Origin: Rutpela maculata
Taxonomy: Eukaryota > Arthropoda > Insecta > Coleoptera > Cerambycidae
DNA length: 64,000 nt
Direction of reading: 5' to 3'
NCBI GenBank assembly: GCA_936432065.2
Contig: OW386285.2
Span: 367,227,249-367,291,248 of the forward strand
Position 1 is the stretch's first letter. Every line of letters starts with the position of its first letter. The notes beneath the pieces were generated by a model. That model was not told where the DNA came from, did no database searches, and saw only the letters and a program-made list of their open reading frames with translations. Below are positions 33,471 through 41,532 of this stretch, in pieces. The position numbers and the translations under genes were made by a program.

Positions 33471-34205
33471 TCAAGCATTTAATATAAACATTTTTCTATC
33501 TAAATCATTCATAACCTTAGCTCTATTAAAATGTAAACATTCACGAATACAATGCATTTGAATGGAATGTGGTAATAAATCACATAAATATAACATTACA
33601 TTATCTGAAGGCAGTTCATAATTAGATTCACATAGTATATTATTGGTGACATTCAAAAAATTATTGTAAAATCCAGCAAAATCTAAACCATTTAATACAT
33701 GTATAGTTGAATTGATAAGCCTACTAATGTCAATAAATTCACGCACAGTATTTTCACATATATAAAACGTAACAAAATCGTTAGCCACTTTCAACATCTT
33801 AGCACCCATAAATGATGATGTGTTGATAATGTAATTTGAAAACTGCTTCACCGCAGCAGCCTCCTCATCCTCCCCAAATCCACTATCAGCATCGAAGTAA
33901 TTATTGGAAAGTTGTTTAAGGTAAGTAATAAAATCATACCAATCTTCAGCATCGAAGGAAATGTTATGAGCTTTATTGATCTGCTCATTAGCGGCCATTA
34001 ATATTTTTACAGCTGGAACATTGTTTCGTGCACTACTTAATCCAACTTTTATTCTATATGAAGAGTTTTTCATGGCGAATACACGTTCATAAATGTACTT
34101 TTCTTCATTTTGGATTGCAACTCTATACTTTTCGGTAATTCGATCAACTTCCCGCCAATGATCGAAATCTTCAGAAAACGTGGGGCTAGGTGTGTTTGAT
34201 GCCAT
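33471..34205 (-). CDS. Orphan Polinton protein, unknown function
   Basis: 244 residues, no family recognised. It appears soluble and mostly helical, with no signal peptide or clear membrane span. Features are a charged N-terminal region ('FDHWREVDRITEKYR'), an acidic patch near the middle (DADSGFGEDEEAAAV) and scattered cysteines near the C-terminus. It lies between IAP and integrase in the - strand block with 70 and 195 base gaps. The full-length open frame and clean start argue that it is a real gene. Nucleoprotein, regulator or anti-defence roles are all possible, and the sequence does not decide. Confidence 0.6.
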   Translation of the reverse strand: MASNTPSPTFSEDFDHWREVDRITEKYRVAIQNEEKYIYERVFAMKNSSYRIKVGLSSARNNVPAVKILMAANEQINKAHNISFDAEDWYDFITYLKQLSNNYFDADSGFGEDEEAAAVKQFSNYIINTSSFMGAKMLKVANDFVTFYICENTVREFIDISRLINSTIHVLNGLDFAGFYNNFLNVTNNILCESNYELPSDNVMLYLCDLLPHSIQMHCIRECLHFNRAKVMNDLDRKMFILNA

Positions 34206-34400
34206 GTTTCACGACTAACTAACAGTAACAGGCTTGATATATTTCAAATAAATTAGCTGCACCAGCAATGCTTCCGGTTAATCAAAAGGCCTCTTATCGA
34301 GCTGAATTTGTGCGTGTTTTCCATAAGAACCAATGTTAAATCACATAATTCTAGTCAATTGAAACAATTCCCCATTTAAATACATGCAAATCGAAACACA
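34206..34400. other. Spacer between orphan and integrase genes
   Basis: An AT-rich stretch with ATATATC on the - strand about 40 bases before the orphan's ATG may hold its promoter. No gene. Confidence 0.35.
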
Positions 34401-35333
34401 TCAGAGTATATTTGTGTTGTCTATCCAACTATTGTGAGATTTATCTAAACCTAACCATTTAACAAAAATTTTATTGCTACGCTTACGTAATACTTTTTCT
34501 ATTAAATAAACATCCGAATATTTAGCTTTTTGAAGTTCTTCGGCATAAAATCCACCGGCGATGGGATTTCCACGCAAATCCTGAAGAAGGTAGGTGATGG
34601 GATTGGTAATCTGTACTTTAACGATTTTAAATAATTCCGTTGTCCAATTGGGAGTGTATCCTTTTTCAAATACATGTTTATGCTTACTAATACGAACAAG
34701 GTTGCCAACTTTAAATTTTCTCGGATCTGTCGCCATCTTAATAAAGTTATAAGAGGAATTTAAAATAATTTTTTCATTTTTCTTGTTTATTTCACATGGT
34801 TTCATACCCGTAGTTCGATGGCGTTGCGTATTGTAATTATCAGTTATTTGAGGTAGTATATCAAGCCATCTGTACGTTCCGTTCAAACTAAAGTATTTGT
34901 ATAACTTTTCCTTTAACGTTCTTATAACACGTTCCACAATTGCAGCCTTTTTAATGCTGAACGTACTATAATGGTTAACGTTGTACTTTTTCATCAGGCT
35001 GTTAAAACCAGTGTTATAAAATTCAGTACCTTGATCTGATTGTAAATTTTTAGGTATTCGTTTACCATCTTTGAATATTTCACCAACAGCCTGCGTTATC
35101 TCTTTTCCCGATTTAGTTTTTAAAGGTTTGGTCCAAACAAATTTCGAAAAACAATCAATCATCACTAATATATATCTAAAGTTACTATTAACATGTGCGT
35201 GATCCATTACAGCCAAGTCCATTTGCCAAAGATCATCAAAACCTTTTATGATAGTACGCCGACGCTTGAAATTTTTTCTAGCTGGTTTATGGAGTTCGTT
35301 TATCACTTGAATTTTTTCTTTTGTATGCTCCAT
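34401..35333 (-). CDS. INT: Polinton integrase (retrovirus-type, with C-terminal chromodomain)
   Basis: 310 residues. The rve core shows Asp39 (QMDLAVMD), Asp100 (LQSDQGTEFYN) and Glu134 (AIVERVIRTLKEKL), a complete DDE triad with 33 residues between the second Asp and Glu. An N-terminal basic segment 'KPARKNFKRRR' precedes it. The SH3-like linker region (KFKVGNLVRI) is followed by a chromodomain at about 275-310 (VEKVL-type start, then FVKWLGL and NSWID). The chromodomain may steer insertion to marked chromatin. The start is where homologues begin, with no clear H2C2 finger. It makes the 6-bp staggered cut that matches the TGTGTA duplications. Intact. Confidence 0.95.
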   Translation of the reverse strand: MEHTKEKIQVINELHKPARKNFKRRRTIIKGFDDLWQMDLAVMDHAHVNSNFRYILVMIDCFSKFVWTKPLKTKSGKEITQAVGEIFKDGKRIPKNLQSDQGTEFYNTGFNSLMKKYNVNHYSTFSIKKAAIVERVIRTLKEKLYKYFSLNGTYRWLDILPQITDNYNTQRHRTTGMKPCEINKKNEKIILNSSYNFIKMATDPRKFKVGNLVRISKHKHVFEKGYTPNWTTELFKIVKVQITNPITYLLQDLRGNPIAGGFYAEELQKAKYSDVYLIEKVLRKRSNKIFVKWLGLDKSHNSWIDNTNIL

Positions 35334-35357
35334 GACTACTCACCAGCAGCAGTGTTA

Positions 35358-36059
35358 TCAGTGAACTAACTTTTTCTTTTTAAGATTGGCCATATCTAAA
35401 TAAACTTCAGACATTTGTCTTACGACGGTATCTCTAAATTCATTTAGCTCCCTTTCAATATTTTTTATAAAATTTTCCATCGATATTATTTTAGCAGATT
35501 GATTTAGCTCCCCTTCAATATTTTTTATAAAATTCTCCATCAATGTTATTTTAGCAGATAGATCTAGATCTGATATCTTATCCAAGTTTAATGTATTTAC
35601 CTGTACAGCCGATTTTAAGTTAGAAATTGCATTTGACAAATCAGTAATTATTATAGTTCTATCATTTTTGAGTATATTTATTTTATTTGAAAACTCGTTT
35701 CTTAAATTCCCAACATCTTTCTTGATGATCTCAAGCGATTCGTTGAAACTCTTGTATTTATATTCAAATTCTCGAATAGCATCTATTGAAGACATTTCAA
35801 TAATTGTATGGAGTTCCTTATCTAGAGATTTTAGGCTACCATCTACATATCTTTTATTACAAACATCATTATCATTAGTAGGTGACTTAACATTACTAAG
35901 TTTTAGGTTTTCCACATCTATATTTCCATCCTCGGTGAAGATGAAGCCATGCCTATAAGGTGAAAGTAAATAGGAACCACTACTTGGAACACTATCTTGG
36001 CCTATATTAGACCTACCGAACTTGTCTACGGGCATATTGTAAATGATGATACTTAGCAA
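35358..36059 (-). CDS. Fibre-like coiled-coil protein
   Basis: 233 residues. The N-terminal third carries 'VENLKLSNVKSPTNDNDVCN' followed by KRYVD, a pattern closely resembling the 'N-V-x-x-P-x-x-x-x-D-A-x-N-K-x-Y-V-D' box of phage and virus tail-fibre proteins, where it marks the entry into a trimeric stalk. The rest is heptad-rich (coiled coil about 80-225). Two consecutive 20-residue copies of an 'AKI..MENFIKNIE.ELN' unit come from an exact-period 60-bp duplication at 35445-35564. It follows the DUF8207-like gene in the - strand block. A virion spike or fibre role is inferred from motif and architecture. A start at Met9 (MPVDKFGR) is a good alternative. Confidence 0.65.
   Translation of the reverse strand: MLSIIIYNMPVDKFGRSNIGQDSVPSSGSYLLSPYRHGFIFTEDGNIDVENLKLSNVKSPTNDNDVCNKRYVDGSLKSLDKELHTIIEMSSIDAIREFEYKYKSFNESLEIIKKDVGNLRNEFSNKINILKNDRTIIITDLSNAISNLKSAVQVNTLNLDKISDLDLSAKITLMENFIKNIEGELNQSAKIISMENFIKNIERELNEFRDTVVRQMSEVYLDMANLKKKKLVH
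35445..35564. repeat. In-frame 60-bp tandem duplication in the fibre-like gene
   Basis: Two copies with period exactly 60 (TTCAATATTTTTTATAAAAT occurs in both). Differences at several positions show that it is not brand new. Length divisible by three keeps the coiled coil open. Confidence 0.85.
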
Positions 36060-36071
36060 AGTTGTAAATAT

Positions 36072-37124
36072 TTAAGCAATAACACCTATTTCCTTCAGTT
36101 CCGATAATATACTCAAGATCTCATTATCGTGAGAATCTGTGTTTCCAGCGCTTTTTGAGGCTATTAAAAGTTTTAGTCTATCAACAAGTTCATTTACGTC
36201 ATCCCAGTAAACGTATTCTATTGGTTTTTCATTGTACACAGCCATGCCAGATCCGCTTTTCGAAGGAGCATTTTGTGACTTACTCCTAATTCTTGGATCA
36301 TATCGAGGTTTTACATATAGAGGTTTTATTACACTCGTATATTTATAGTGCCTATGCCCCCTTCGTTGCTCCTGCGGATTGTAATCGCGTTTGTGAGCAC
36401 TGGTTAAATCTAGAATTTCTTTGTAATTTTTTAAATCAGTTTCATTGAACCCATTGGGGTTTTTCATAAATATCAATTCATATAACCCTTTAGTACCCGG
36501 GTATGGTCTATCGTCGATCACAAGGTTATTATCAGCTATTTTCAGTTCTTTATTACCCATAAATAATTTGTTTGCTAGAAAATCAAAACGAGCACCAGAT
36601 GTTGTATCGTAACTATTACTATCTGTGAAAAATCCTTCAATGTAATATCTCGCTAATGGTGGAAATTGCTCCAGATATTCATCTATAACAGGTTTATTAT
36701 GTTTAACTAGATTATCGTATTGTTCTTTAATTTCATCAAATGACAGTTCTGGTACTTCTTCTTCTTCTTCTTCGAGAAAGACTTCACCGATTTCCTCATC
36801 AGGTAGAAAGTTTACTGATGGTGGTGATGGTATCCGTCGTTCGGTTAGTGGTGCGGGTGTTACCGTTGCTGCTGTCGCCGCCGCCGCCGCTACGCTTTTA
36901 GATGTGTTTATTTTAATATCATGTAATGGTTCTACAATTGGTTTGAATATACGATTGAGAGATTCGTCTTCTTCAGCCTTTCCGAGCTTTAAAGCCAAAT
37001 ATTTCTTTCTGATTGCCCTTGACACTTCAGTAATTTTCTTTTTAAGTAACTTCTCCTTTTCTAAATCATGTATGTGTGGTTTTACTACTTTATATTTCTC
37101 TAGAGATATTTTTTTATACTTCAT
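36072..37124 (-). CDS. DUF8207-like Polinton protein
   Basis: 350 residues. It has a basic, helical N-terminus, an Ala/Thr/Pro-rich linker (about residues 85-105) and an acidic patch EEEEEEVPE (about 118-126). A conserved globular region at about 155-275 contains 'FLANKLFMGNKELKI', 'YPGTKGLYELIFMKNP' and 'YKEILDLTSAHKRDYNP'. I recognise that last region as the DUF8207 type common in arthropod Polintons; function is not established. A glycine-containing tail follows with 'KSGSGMAVYNEKPIEYVYWDD', shown here in part as GSGMAVYNEKPIEYVYWDD. It sits between the ATPase and fibre-like genes, so a structural or assembly role is plausible. Its upstream sequence is a tandem-repeat array (37131-37292). 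Confidence 0.7.
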   Translation of the reverse strand: MKYKKISLEKYKVVKPHIHDLEKEKLLKKKITEVSRAIRKKYLALKLGKAEEDESLNRIFKPIVEPLHDIKINTSKSVAAAAATAATVTPAPLTERRIPSPPSVNFLPDEEIGEVFLEEEEEEVPELSFDEIKEQYDNLVKHNKPVIDEYLEQFPPLARYYIEGFFTDSNSYDTTSGARFDFLANKLFMGNKELKIADNNLVIDDRPYPGTKGLYELIFMKNPNGFNETDLKNYKEILDLTSAHKRDYNPQEQRRGHRHYKYTSVIKPLYVKPRYDPRIRSKSQNAPSKSGSGMAVYNEKPIEYVYWDDVNELVDRLKLLIASKSAGNTDSHDNEILSILSELKEIGVIA

Positions 37125-37130
37125 TTTTTA

Positions 37131-37292
37131 TACAGGTCTCTGTACAGCTTTTTCACAGGTCTGTTACAGCTTTTCACAAGTCTGTTACAACTTTTTCACA
37201 GGTCTGTGACAGCTTTTCACAGGTCTGTTACAGCTTTTCACAAGTCTGTTACAACTTTTTCACAGGTCTGTGACAGCTTTTCGCAGGTCTGT
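37131..37292. repeat. 20-21-bp tandem array upstream of the DUF8207-like gene
   Basis: About eight units of CACAGGTCTGTTACAGCTTTT type, with a higher-order period near 63 made of three variant units (GGTCTGTTACAGC, AAGTCTGTTACAAC, GGTCTGTGACAGC). It lies between the ATPase stop and the next gene's ATG on the - strand, where a promoter is expected. Confidence 0.85.
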
Positions 37293-37333
37293 ATCTGTTA
37301 ACGTGTAGAACAGTAATAAAGCTGTATGATGTA

Positions 37334-38020
37334 TCATATACATATATACTGATCGAATCCTTTTCGATAGCGTCCGTTGTTCAAATCAAAATCTTTAACT
37401 ATTACTAATACACCATATTTGTCATTCCAACATTCAGCGCATAGTTTTTCAAATTTATCAAAAGTCATGTCTGGAGTTACGTGATCATCATAAACATGTT
37501 TAAGATTCATACGGTCCTGCTTGAATAAAATAATACAGTTACAATTATCTCGTACCAAATGTTTGCCAATATGTGTATAGGTCTGACATAGATAGAAACA
37601 GTCCACAAGTCTATGTCTACCCATACTGAAGTAAGCTCTTATTTTATCTTGTTTGTCGCAAGCCACATCATCGAAAATGAATATGGAATTGGTTCTAGCC
37701 TTAGAAGGATCGATTATACCTTCACTATCTGTATACGGGAAATAACCAACACCTTTCACTTTTTTCAATGCATCTTCCAGCAATTTATATTTCGGTTGAT
37801 ATAGAGATTTGGAATAGACGTATACATTTTCAAACCACAGCCCATTAGGATCGAACAATAAACTTAGTAGGAGATTCGTTTTGCCAGCGCCACTGGGCCC
37901 GCATACAATCGCTCTTAAAGCGCTAGGAAATAATGGACCATGTTTTTCGGTTGCTGGACATTGTGAGAAAATATCCAAGTTCTCCACTGGAAGTGACAAC
38001 CGCTGTTTAAGAAGCCGCAT
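37334..38020 (-). CDS. ATP: Genome-packaging ATPase (FtsK/HerA superfamily)
   Basis: 228 residues. Walker A is GPSGAGKT at 41-48, Walker B is IFIFDD at 113-118, and a downstream 'LCQTYTHIGK' (144-153) supplies the conserved glutamine of this superfamily. Homologues drive DNA into icosahedral capsids of Polinton-like and adenovirus-like viruses. Length is normal. It is the first gene of the leftward block, starting about 250 bases from the divergent PLA2 gene, and shares its promoter region. Confidence 0.95.
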   Translation of the reverse strand: MRLLKQRLSLPVENLDIFSQCPATEKHGPLFPSALRAIVCGPSGAGKTNLLLSLLFDPNGLWFENVYVYSKSLYQPKYKLLEDALKKVKGVGYFPYTDSEGIIDPSKARTNSIFIFDDVACDKQDKIRAYFSMGRHRLVDCFYLCQTYTHIGKHLVRDNCNCIILFKQDRMNLKHVYDDHVTPDMTFDKFEKLCAECWNDKYGVLVIVKDFDLNNGRYRKGFDQYICI

Positions 38021-38267
38021 CGTAGACTCACACTTTCAGTGATGTGCAGCAGCTTATATATATATATATATAAGTAGGTATGCTTTGATCTTTCTTCAAA
38101 AGTTCCCACGGTCCTCAAAAAGTTCCCACGGTCCTCAAAAAGTTCCCACGGTCCTCAAAAAGTTCCCACGGTCCTCAGCGGAGTCCGGTCTCAACCGTCC
38201 CCATACCTACTATATATATATATATATATACACTACACCTTTACATTATTACTCATTATCAGTTTAG
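38021..38267. promoter_or_regulatory. Divergent late promoter with symmetric TATA boxes and 20-bp iterons
   Basis: Between the divergent ATPase and PLA2 genes. AGTTCCCACGGTCCTCAAAA is repeated with period 20 about 3.85 times (38101-38177). TA-rich boxes lie either side (38056-38072 and 38211-38230). Each is joined to the same word read outward-in: TATAAGTAGGTATG on the left and its inverse CATACCTACTATA on the right. The mirror symmetry strongly suggests a bidirectional core promoter with a central activator array. Confidence 0.8.
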
Positions 38268-39038
38268 ATGTTGATGTTGAAGGAGGGTAGTGGAGTAGTA
38301 AACTCTCTGATAAATAAGTTACCATTTGAAGCGCATTTACCAGGATATCAGTACTGCGGTCCAGGCACCAAGTTGGAAAAACGGTTAAAGCGAGGTGATC
38401 CAGGCATTAACGATCTCGACCGAAGCTGTCGCGAACACGATATAGCCTATAGTAAAAGCTCAAATTTAGAAGATAGACATAAGGCTGATTACGATCTTGA
38501 GCAGCGTGCCTGGGAACGAGTCAAGTCTAAGGACGCTAATTTGAAAGAGAAGTCGGCCGCTTGGGCTGTTGTTAACGCTATGAAGGTTAAACGGAAGATG
38601 GGAATGGGGGTTCGCAGGCAAAAAGTCGGTTTTCGCAAAACTATCGATGTTGTTAAGAGATTGTTTAAAAAACCTAATAATAATAATCTAAGAAAAAATG
38701 CTAGTATGGCCTTGAAGCTAGCGAAATCAGCTATGAACGCTGCAGGTGGTCGAAAAAAGATAAAAGCACCACGCATACTACCATTACCCAAGACCGGTGG
38801 ATTCTTACCGCTAATCCCTATTTTTGCCGGTCTGAGTGCTCTAGGAGCTCTATCAGGAGGGGCTGCAGGTGTGGCAAAAGCTGTCATCGACGCCAAAGCT
38901 GCAAAGAAAAAATTGGAAGAGGCTGAGCGGCATAATAAAACTATGGAGGCTATAGCTTTAGGAAAGGGGATGTATTTGAAACCTCATAAGAAGGGCTATG
39001 GGCTGTACCTGAAAAAGCAGCAAAAAAACTCCCAGTGA
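38268..39038 (+). CDS. PLA2-domain protein with adenovirus pX-like tail
   Basis: 256 residues. A parvovirus-type phospholipase A2 domain (about 18-100) has the calcium loop YCGPGT (29-34) and the catalytic His57-Asp58 pair in 'CREHDIAY'. A very basic middle follows (105-170). The tail has a hydrophobic/glycine-alanine segment 'TGGFLPLIPIFAGLSALGAL' (176-195) like the membrane-active core protein pX/pVI region of adenoviruses, then a basic end. In related viruses such proteins ride in the virion and help breach the endosome. Its stop overlaps the protease start (ATGA). Catalytic residues are intact. Met3 is an alternative start. Confidence 0.9.
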   Translation: MLMLKEGSGVVNSLINKLPFEAHLPGYQYCGPGTKLEKRLKRGDPGINDLDRSCREHDIAYSKSSNLEDRHKADYDLEQRAWERVKSKDANLKEKSAAWAVVNAMKVKRKMGMGVRRQKVGFRKTIDVVKRLFKKPNNNNLRKNASMALKLAKSAMNAAGGRKKIKAPRILPLPKTGGFLPLIPIFAGLSALGALSGGAAGVAKAVIDAKAAKKKLEEAERHNKTMEAIALGKGMYLKPHKKGYGLYLKKQQKNSQ

Positions 39039-39406
39039 AGCTACCCAATAGAGCCCTTCTTGATGTAGATTTGATGAAGTATGTTAAAAAATTGAAAATT
39101 CCACACTTCAGAGGTGTCTTTATGCGTGACTCGTTACCTCACGCTCCTAGAACATATGAAAGCGCAATTATTAATCTCGACACGCAAGAAGGGCCTGGCA
39201 CGCATTGGGTAGCATATAAAAAGTGTGCTGACAATGTTATTTATTTTGATAGTTTTGGCGCGCTTAAACCACCAGTAGAATTAATACGTTACTTTGGTGA
39301 TAAATGTAAAATACGATTTAATTATGATAGTTACCAAAAATTCAATACAATCAATTGCGGACATTTATGCTTAGAGTTTCTTTATAAAAACGGTAATATC
39401 CCATAA
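39035..39406 (+). CDS. PRO: Adenain-like cysteine protease
   Basis: 123 residues, a maturation protease of the C5/adenain type that cleaves capsid proteins. The catalytic order is complete: His57 (GTHWVAY), Asp72 (YFDSFG), Gln101 (YQKF) and Cys108 (NCGHLCLEFL). It is shorter than adenovirus adenain (about 200) but of a size common for Polinton proteases. It overlaps the PLA2 gene by four bases and is followed 12 bases later by penton, so the late genes are tightly packed. Confidence 0.93.
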   Translation: MKLPNRALLDVDLMKYVKKLKIPHFRGVFMRDSLPHAPRTYESAIINLDTQEGPGTHWVAYKKCADNVIYFDSFGALKPPVELIRYFGDKCKIRFNYDSYQKFNTINCGHLCLEFLYKNGNIP

Positions 39407-39418
39407 GTTTCATTCAGT

Positions 39419-39826
39419 ATGTCTCAGATATTCACGATAAGAGGTCGAGGTGCCACTCTTTCCATAGACTTTTATAATCCAATTGAATTGGATCCTCAGT
39501 ACGATTACGCATTAGCTCTAATTGGTTTTCATACCTATAATAGCATTCCTAATATCGAAGAAGGTGTAAATAACAAGCTTTACTATTGGGAGCTAGGTGA
39601 TAAAAGTAAAGAAAAAGTAATTTCGATTCCGACTGGATCTTATGAAATAAGTGATATTGAAGCATATCTACAGAGTCAAATAACGTCACCGGTGAAAGGT
39701 GTTGAATACTTCTCGTTGAAACCCAACAATAATACACTCAAGTGTGAAATTAGGAGCAAGCACGAGATAAATTTTATACCTAGCGATAGTCTAGCCAGTT
39801 TACTGGGCTATCAGCTCGCGAGTTAA
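39419..39826 (+). pseudogene. mCP: Penton (minor capsid protein), N-terminal part, before a frameshift
   Basis: 135 codons with the expected first half of a Polinton penton: 'FYNPIELDPQYDYALALIGF', 'YNSIPNIEEGVNNKLYYW', a 'IPTGSYEI' strand and 'FIPSDSLASLLGYQL'. The frame then stops after Ala-Ser. The second half resumes in another frame just downstream, without an independent start, so one base change in length around 39815-39825 has split the gene. Penton forms the vertices of the icosahedral shell. Sequencing error, a true mutation or programmed shifting could each explain it. I see no slippery heptamer at the break. Confidence 0.85.
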
Positions 39827-39852
39827 AACCCAATATTTTACATCAATCTGAT

Positions 39853-40140
39853 TTGCCTGTAGAGATAGTGAAGGTTATAACGATCCACGTAGACTGTAAT
39901 ATTACCACAGGAGCATTCTACAATAACAAACCATCACATACCATTTTTGAATTCGCCCCATCTGTAAATCCGGGGTATGCCATAGACATAGAACCAAAAA
40001 ATCTAATATTCCTTCCAGTAAATAACAAACGGGAAATAACTAATATCACCTTGGAGATACTGGATCAAAACTCTAAACCTATTAATTTTAGAGGTGAGGA
40101 AATTATTATAAGGTTGGAATTGAAAAAATTATGGGGTTAA
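39853..40140 (+). pseudogene. mCP: Penton, C-terminal part, after the frameshift
   Basis: The remaining penton homology lies in a frame different from the first half. 'VKVITIHVDCNITTGAFYNN' and 'PSHTIFEFAPSVNPGYAI' are followed by 'FRGEEIIIRLELKK', the usual ending of Polinton pentons. The reading frame stays open back into the preceding gene (to about 39800) and has no ATG at its apparent beginning, supporting a broken single gene rather than two genes. Its end overlaps the next small ORF by 10 bases. Confidence 0.85.
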
Positions 40141-40316
40141 TAATTAAACCATTAAAGTATTTAAATAAGAATTTTTCAAATCAACATCATTCATTACCAG
40201 TCAAGTGTTCAGGTAAGAAGGTGGCATCATCTTTAACGTCAGCAAATATCTTGTATTTAAAATCTCTGGGTTACCATGTTGGAAGAACTACAGTTATTCC
40301 AAGATCCACACTTTGA
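40131..40316 (+). CDS. Small ORF between penton and hexon
   Basis: 61 residues, basic, with 'VASSLTSANILYLKSLGYHV'. Short proteins with an 'L-x-x-x-N-x-x-[FY]-L-K-S-L-G' segment occur between penton and hexon in several insect Polintons; I recall the pattern but cannot verify it here. It overlaps penton by 10 bases and hexon by 41. The function is unknown; a cement or scaffold peptide is conceivable. Confidence 0.55.
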   Translation: MGLIIKPLKYLNKNFSNQHHSLPVKCSGKKVASSLTSANILYLKSLGYHVGRTTVIPRSTL

Positions 40317-41487
40317 TAATTCCTTCAACAGAGAGGAAACTCGAACGTATCACCCGTTCGTTAAGTCGTTCAGAAATAATGATGAAATTGAAATTGTAAT
40401 TCATCAGCAAGATGCTTTATTATTAATGCATGATGCAGCTTTATTGATTGAAGGAACGTTGAAGAAAACTAGCGGTGATGGAACTATTGAATTTACTAAT
40501 AATGCCGGGGCATACATGTTTGATTCCATTAGTTATGAGTTGAATGGTAAAGAAGTGGATAAAGTGAGAGACGCAGGTACTGTGAGTCTGGTGAGAGGCT
40601 ATCTGTGCTATGATAAAGATGATAACACGCTTAGCCCAGCAGGCTGGAATTTTCCTGAGGGCCAGCTGGTAACTTATGATCCAGTAAATGGAACATTTTT
40701 CCTGAGAATTCCATTAAGTCATTTGCTCGGGATATTTCAAGATTATAAGAGATTCATGTTTGGAAGACAGATTATAAGATTGGTTAGAGCTCGAACTGAC
40801 GCTAACTGTTATAAAGTAGCGGCAGACAATGCTGTAGCTGAATTAACTATAACCGATATTCAACTTAAAGTTAAACATGTATTTTTAAATGATGAAAAAA
40901 AATTGGAATTGCTAGATAACATAAACAGAGATAAACCGATTTTCATTCCCTATAGAACGTGGGAGATTCATGAATTGCCTTCTTTAACGGCTGGAGCTGT
41001 GAAAGAAATTTGGTCAGTTAAAACTTGTACTAACGTAGAAAGTCCTAGATATGTTATCGTGGCATTTCAAACAAAACGAAAAGATCAGAAGAAAGTAGAT
41101 ATTACACACTTTGATAATATTAATGTGTCTAATATAAAACTGACTATAAACTCGGAATATTATCCGTATGAAGATTTGAAATTAAATTTTACTTCACGAA
41201 ACTATTCCGATGCTTATCACATGTACACTCAATTTTCCAAAATATTTGCTTCAAACAACACACCCATAAAGCCCATATTAGATTTTGTAGCGTTCAAAAC
41301 ACGCGCCTTATTTGTCATTGACTGTTCCAAAAGAAACGATTCGATAAAGTCAGCCACTGTCGATGTCAAATTAGAAATCGAAAGCAGGGTAGCGTTTCCA
41401 AATGATACTAGAGCATATTGTATAATTATCCACGATCGAGTTATGGAATATTTACCGCTTAGTGGAATCGTAAGGAGTGCTATATAA
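40276..41487 (+). CDS. MCP: Hexon, major capsid protein (double jelly-roll)
   Basis: 403 residues. It begins with 'ELQLFQDPHFDNSFNREETR' and 'TYHPFVKSFRNNDEIEIVI', continues with strand-rich jelly-roll sequence ('HDAALLIEGTLKK', 'DSISYELNGKEVD', 'FLRIPLSHLLGIF', 'YKRFMFGRQIIRLVR'), and ends with 'MEYLPLSGIVRS'. These are conserved blocks of Polinton hexons. Length fits the family and no break is visible. Hexon trimers build the shell faces. The start ATG lies inside the preceding small ORF. The stop codon lies inside the TATA box of the next gene (41481). Confidence 0.93.
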   Translation: MLEELQLFQDPHFDNSFNREETRTYHPFVKSFRNNDEIEIVIHQQDALLLMHDAALLIEGTLKKTSGDGTIEFTNNAGAYMFDSISYELNGKEVDKVRDAGTVSLVRGYLCYDKDDNTLSPAGWNFPEGQLVTYDPVNGTFFLRIPLSHLLGIFQDYKRFMFGRQIIRLVRARTDANCYKVAADNAVAELTITDIQLKVKHVFLNDEKKLELLDNINRDKPIFIPYRTWEIHELPSLTAGAVKEIWSVKTCTNVESPRYVIVAFQTKRKDQKKVDITHFDNINVSNIKLTINSEYYPYEDLKLNFTSRNYSDAYHMYTQFSKIFASNNTPIKPILDFVAFKTRALFVIDCSKRNDSIKSATVDVKLEIESRVAFPNDTRAYCIIIHDRVMEYLPLSGIVRSAI

Positions 41488-41488
41488 G
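41481..41488 (+). promoter_or_regulatory. TATA box overlapping the hexon stop codon
   Basis: TATATAAG spans the last codons and stop of hexon. A TCTCAGTC initiator-like sequence lies about 30 bases downstream and the next ATG is at 41533. Probable independent promoter for the 3' accessory genes. Confidence 0.65.
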
Positions 41489-41532
41489 ATATATTCACTA
41501 AGAAGTTTTCTCAGTCTACACCACACACCACC

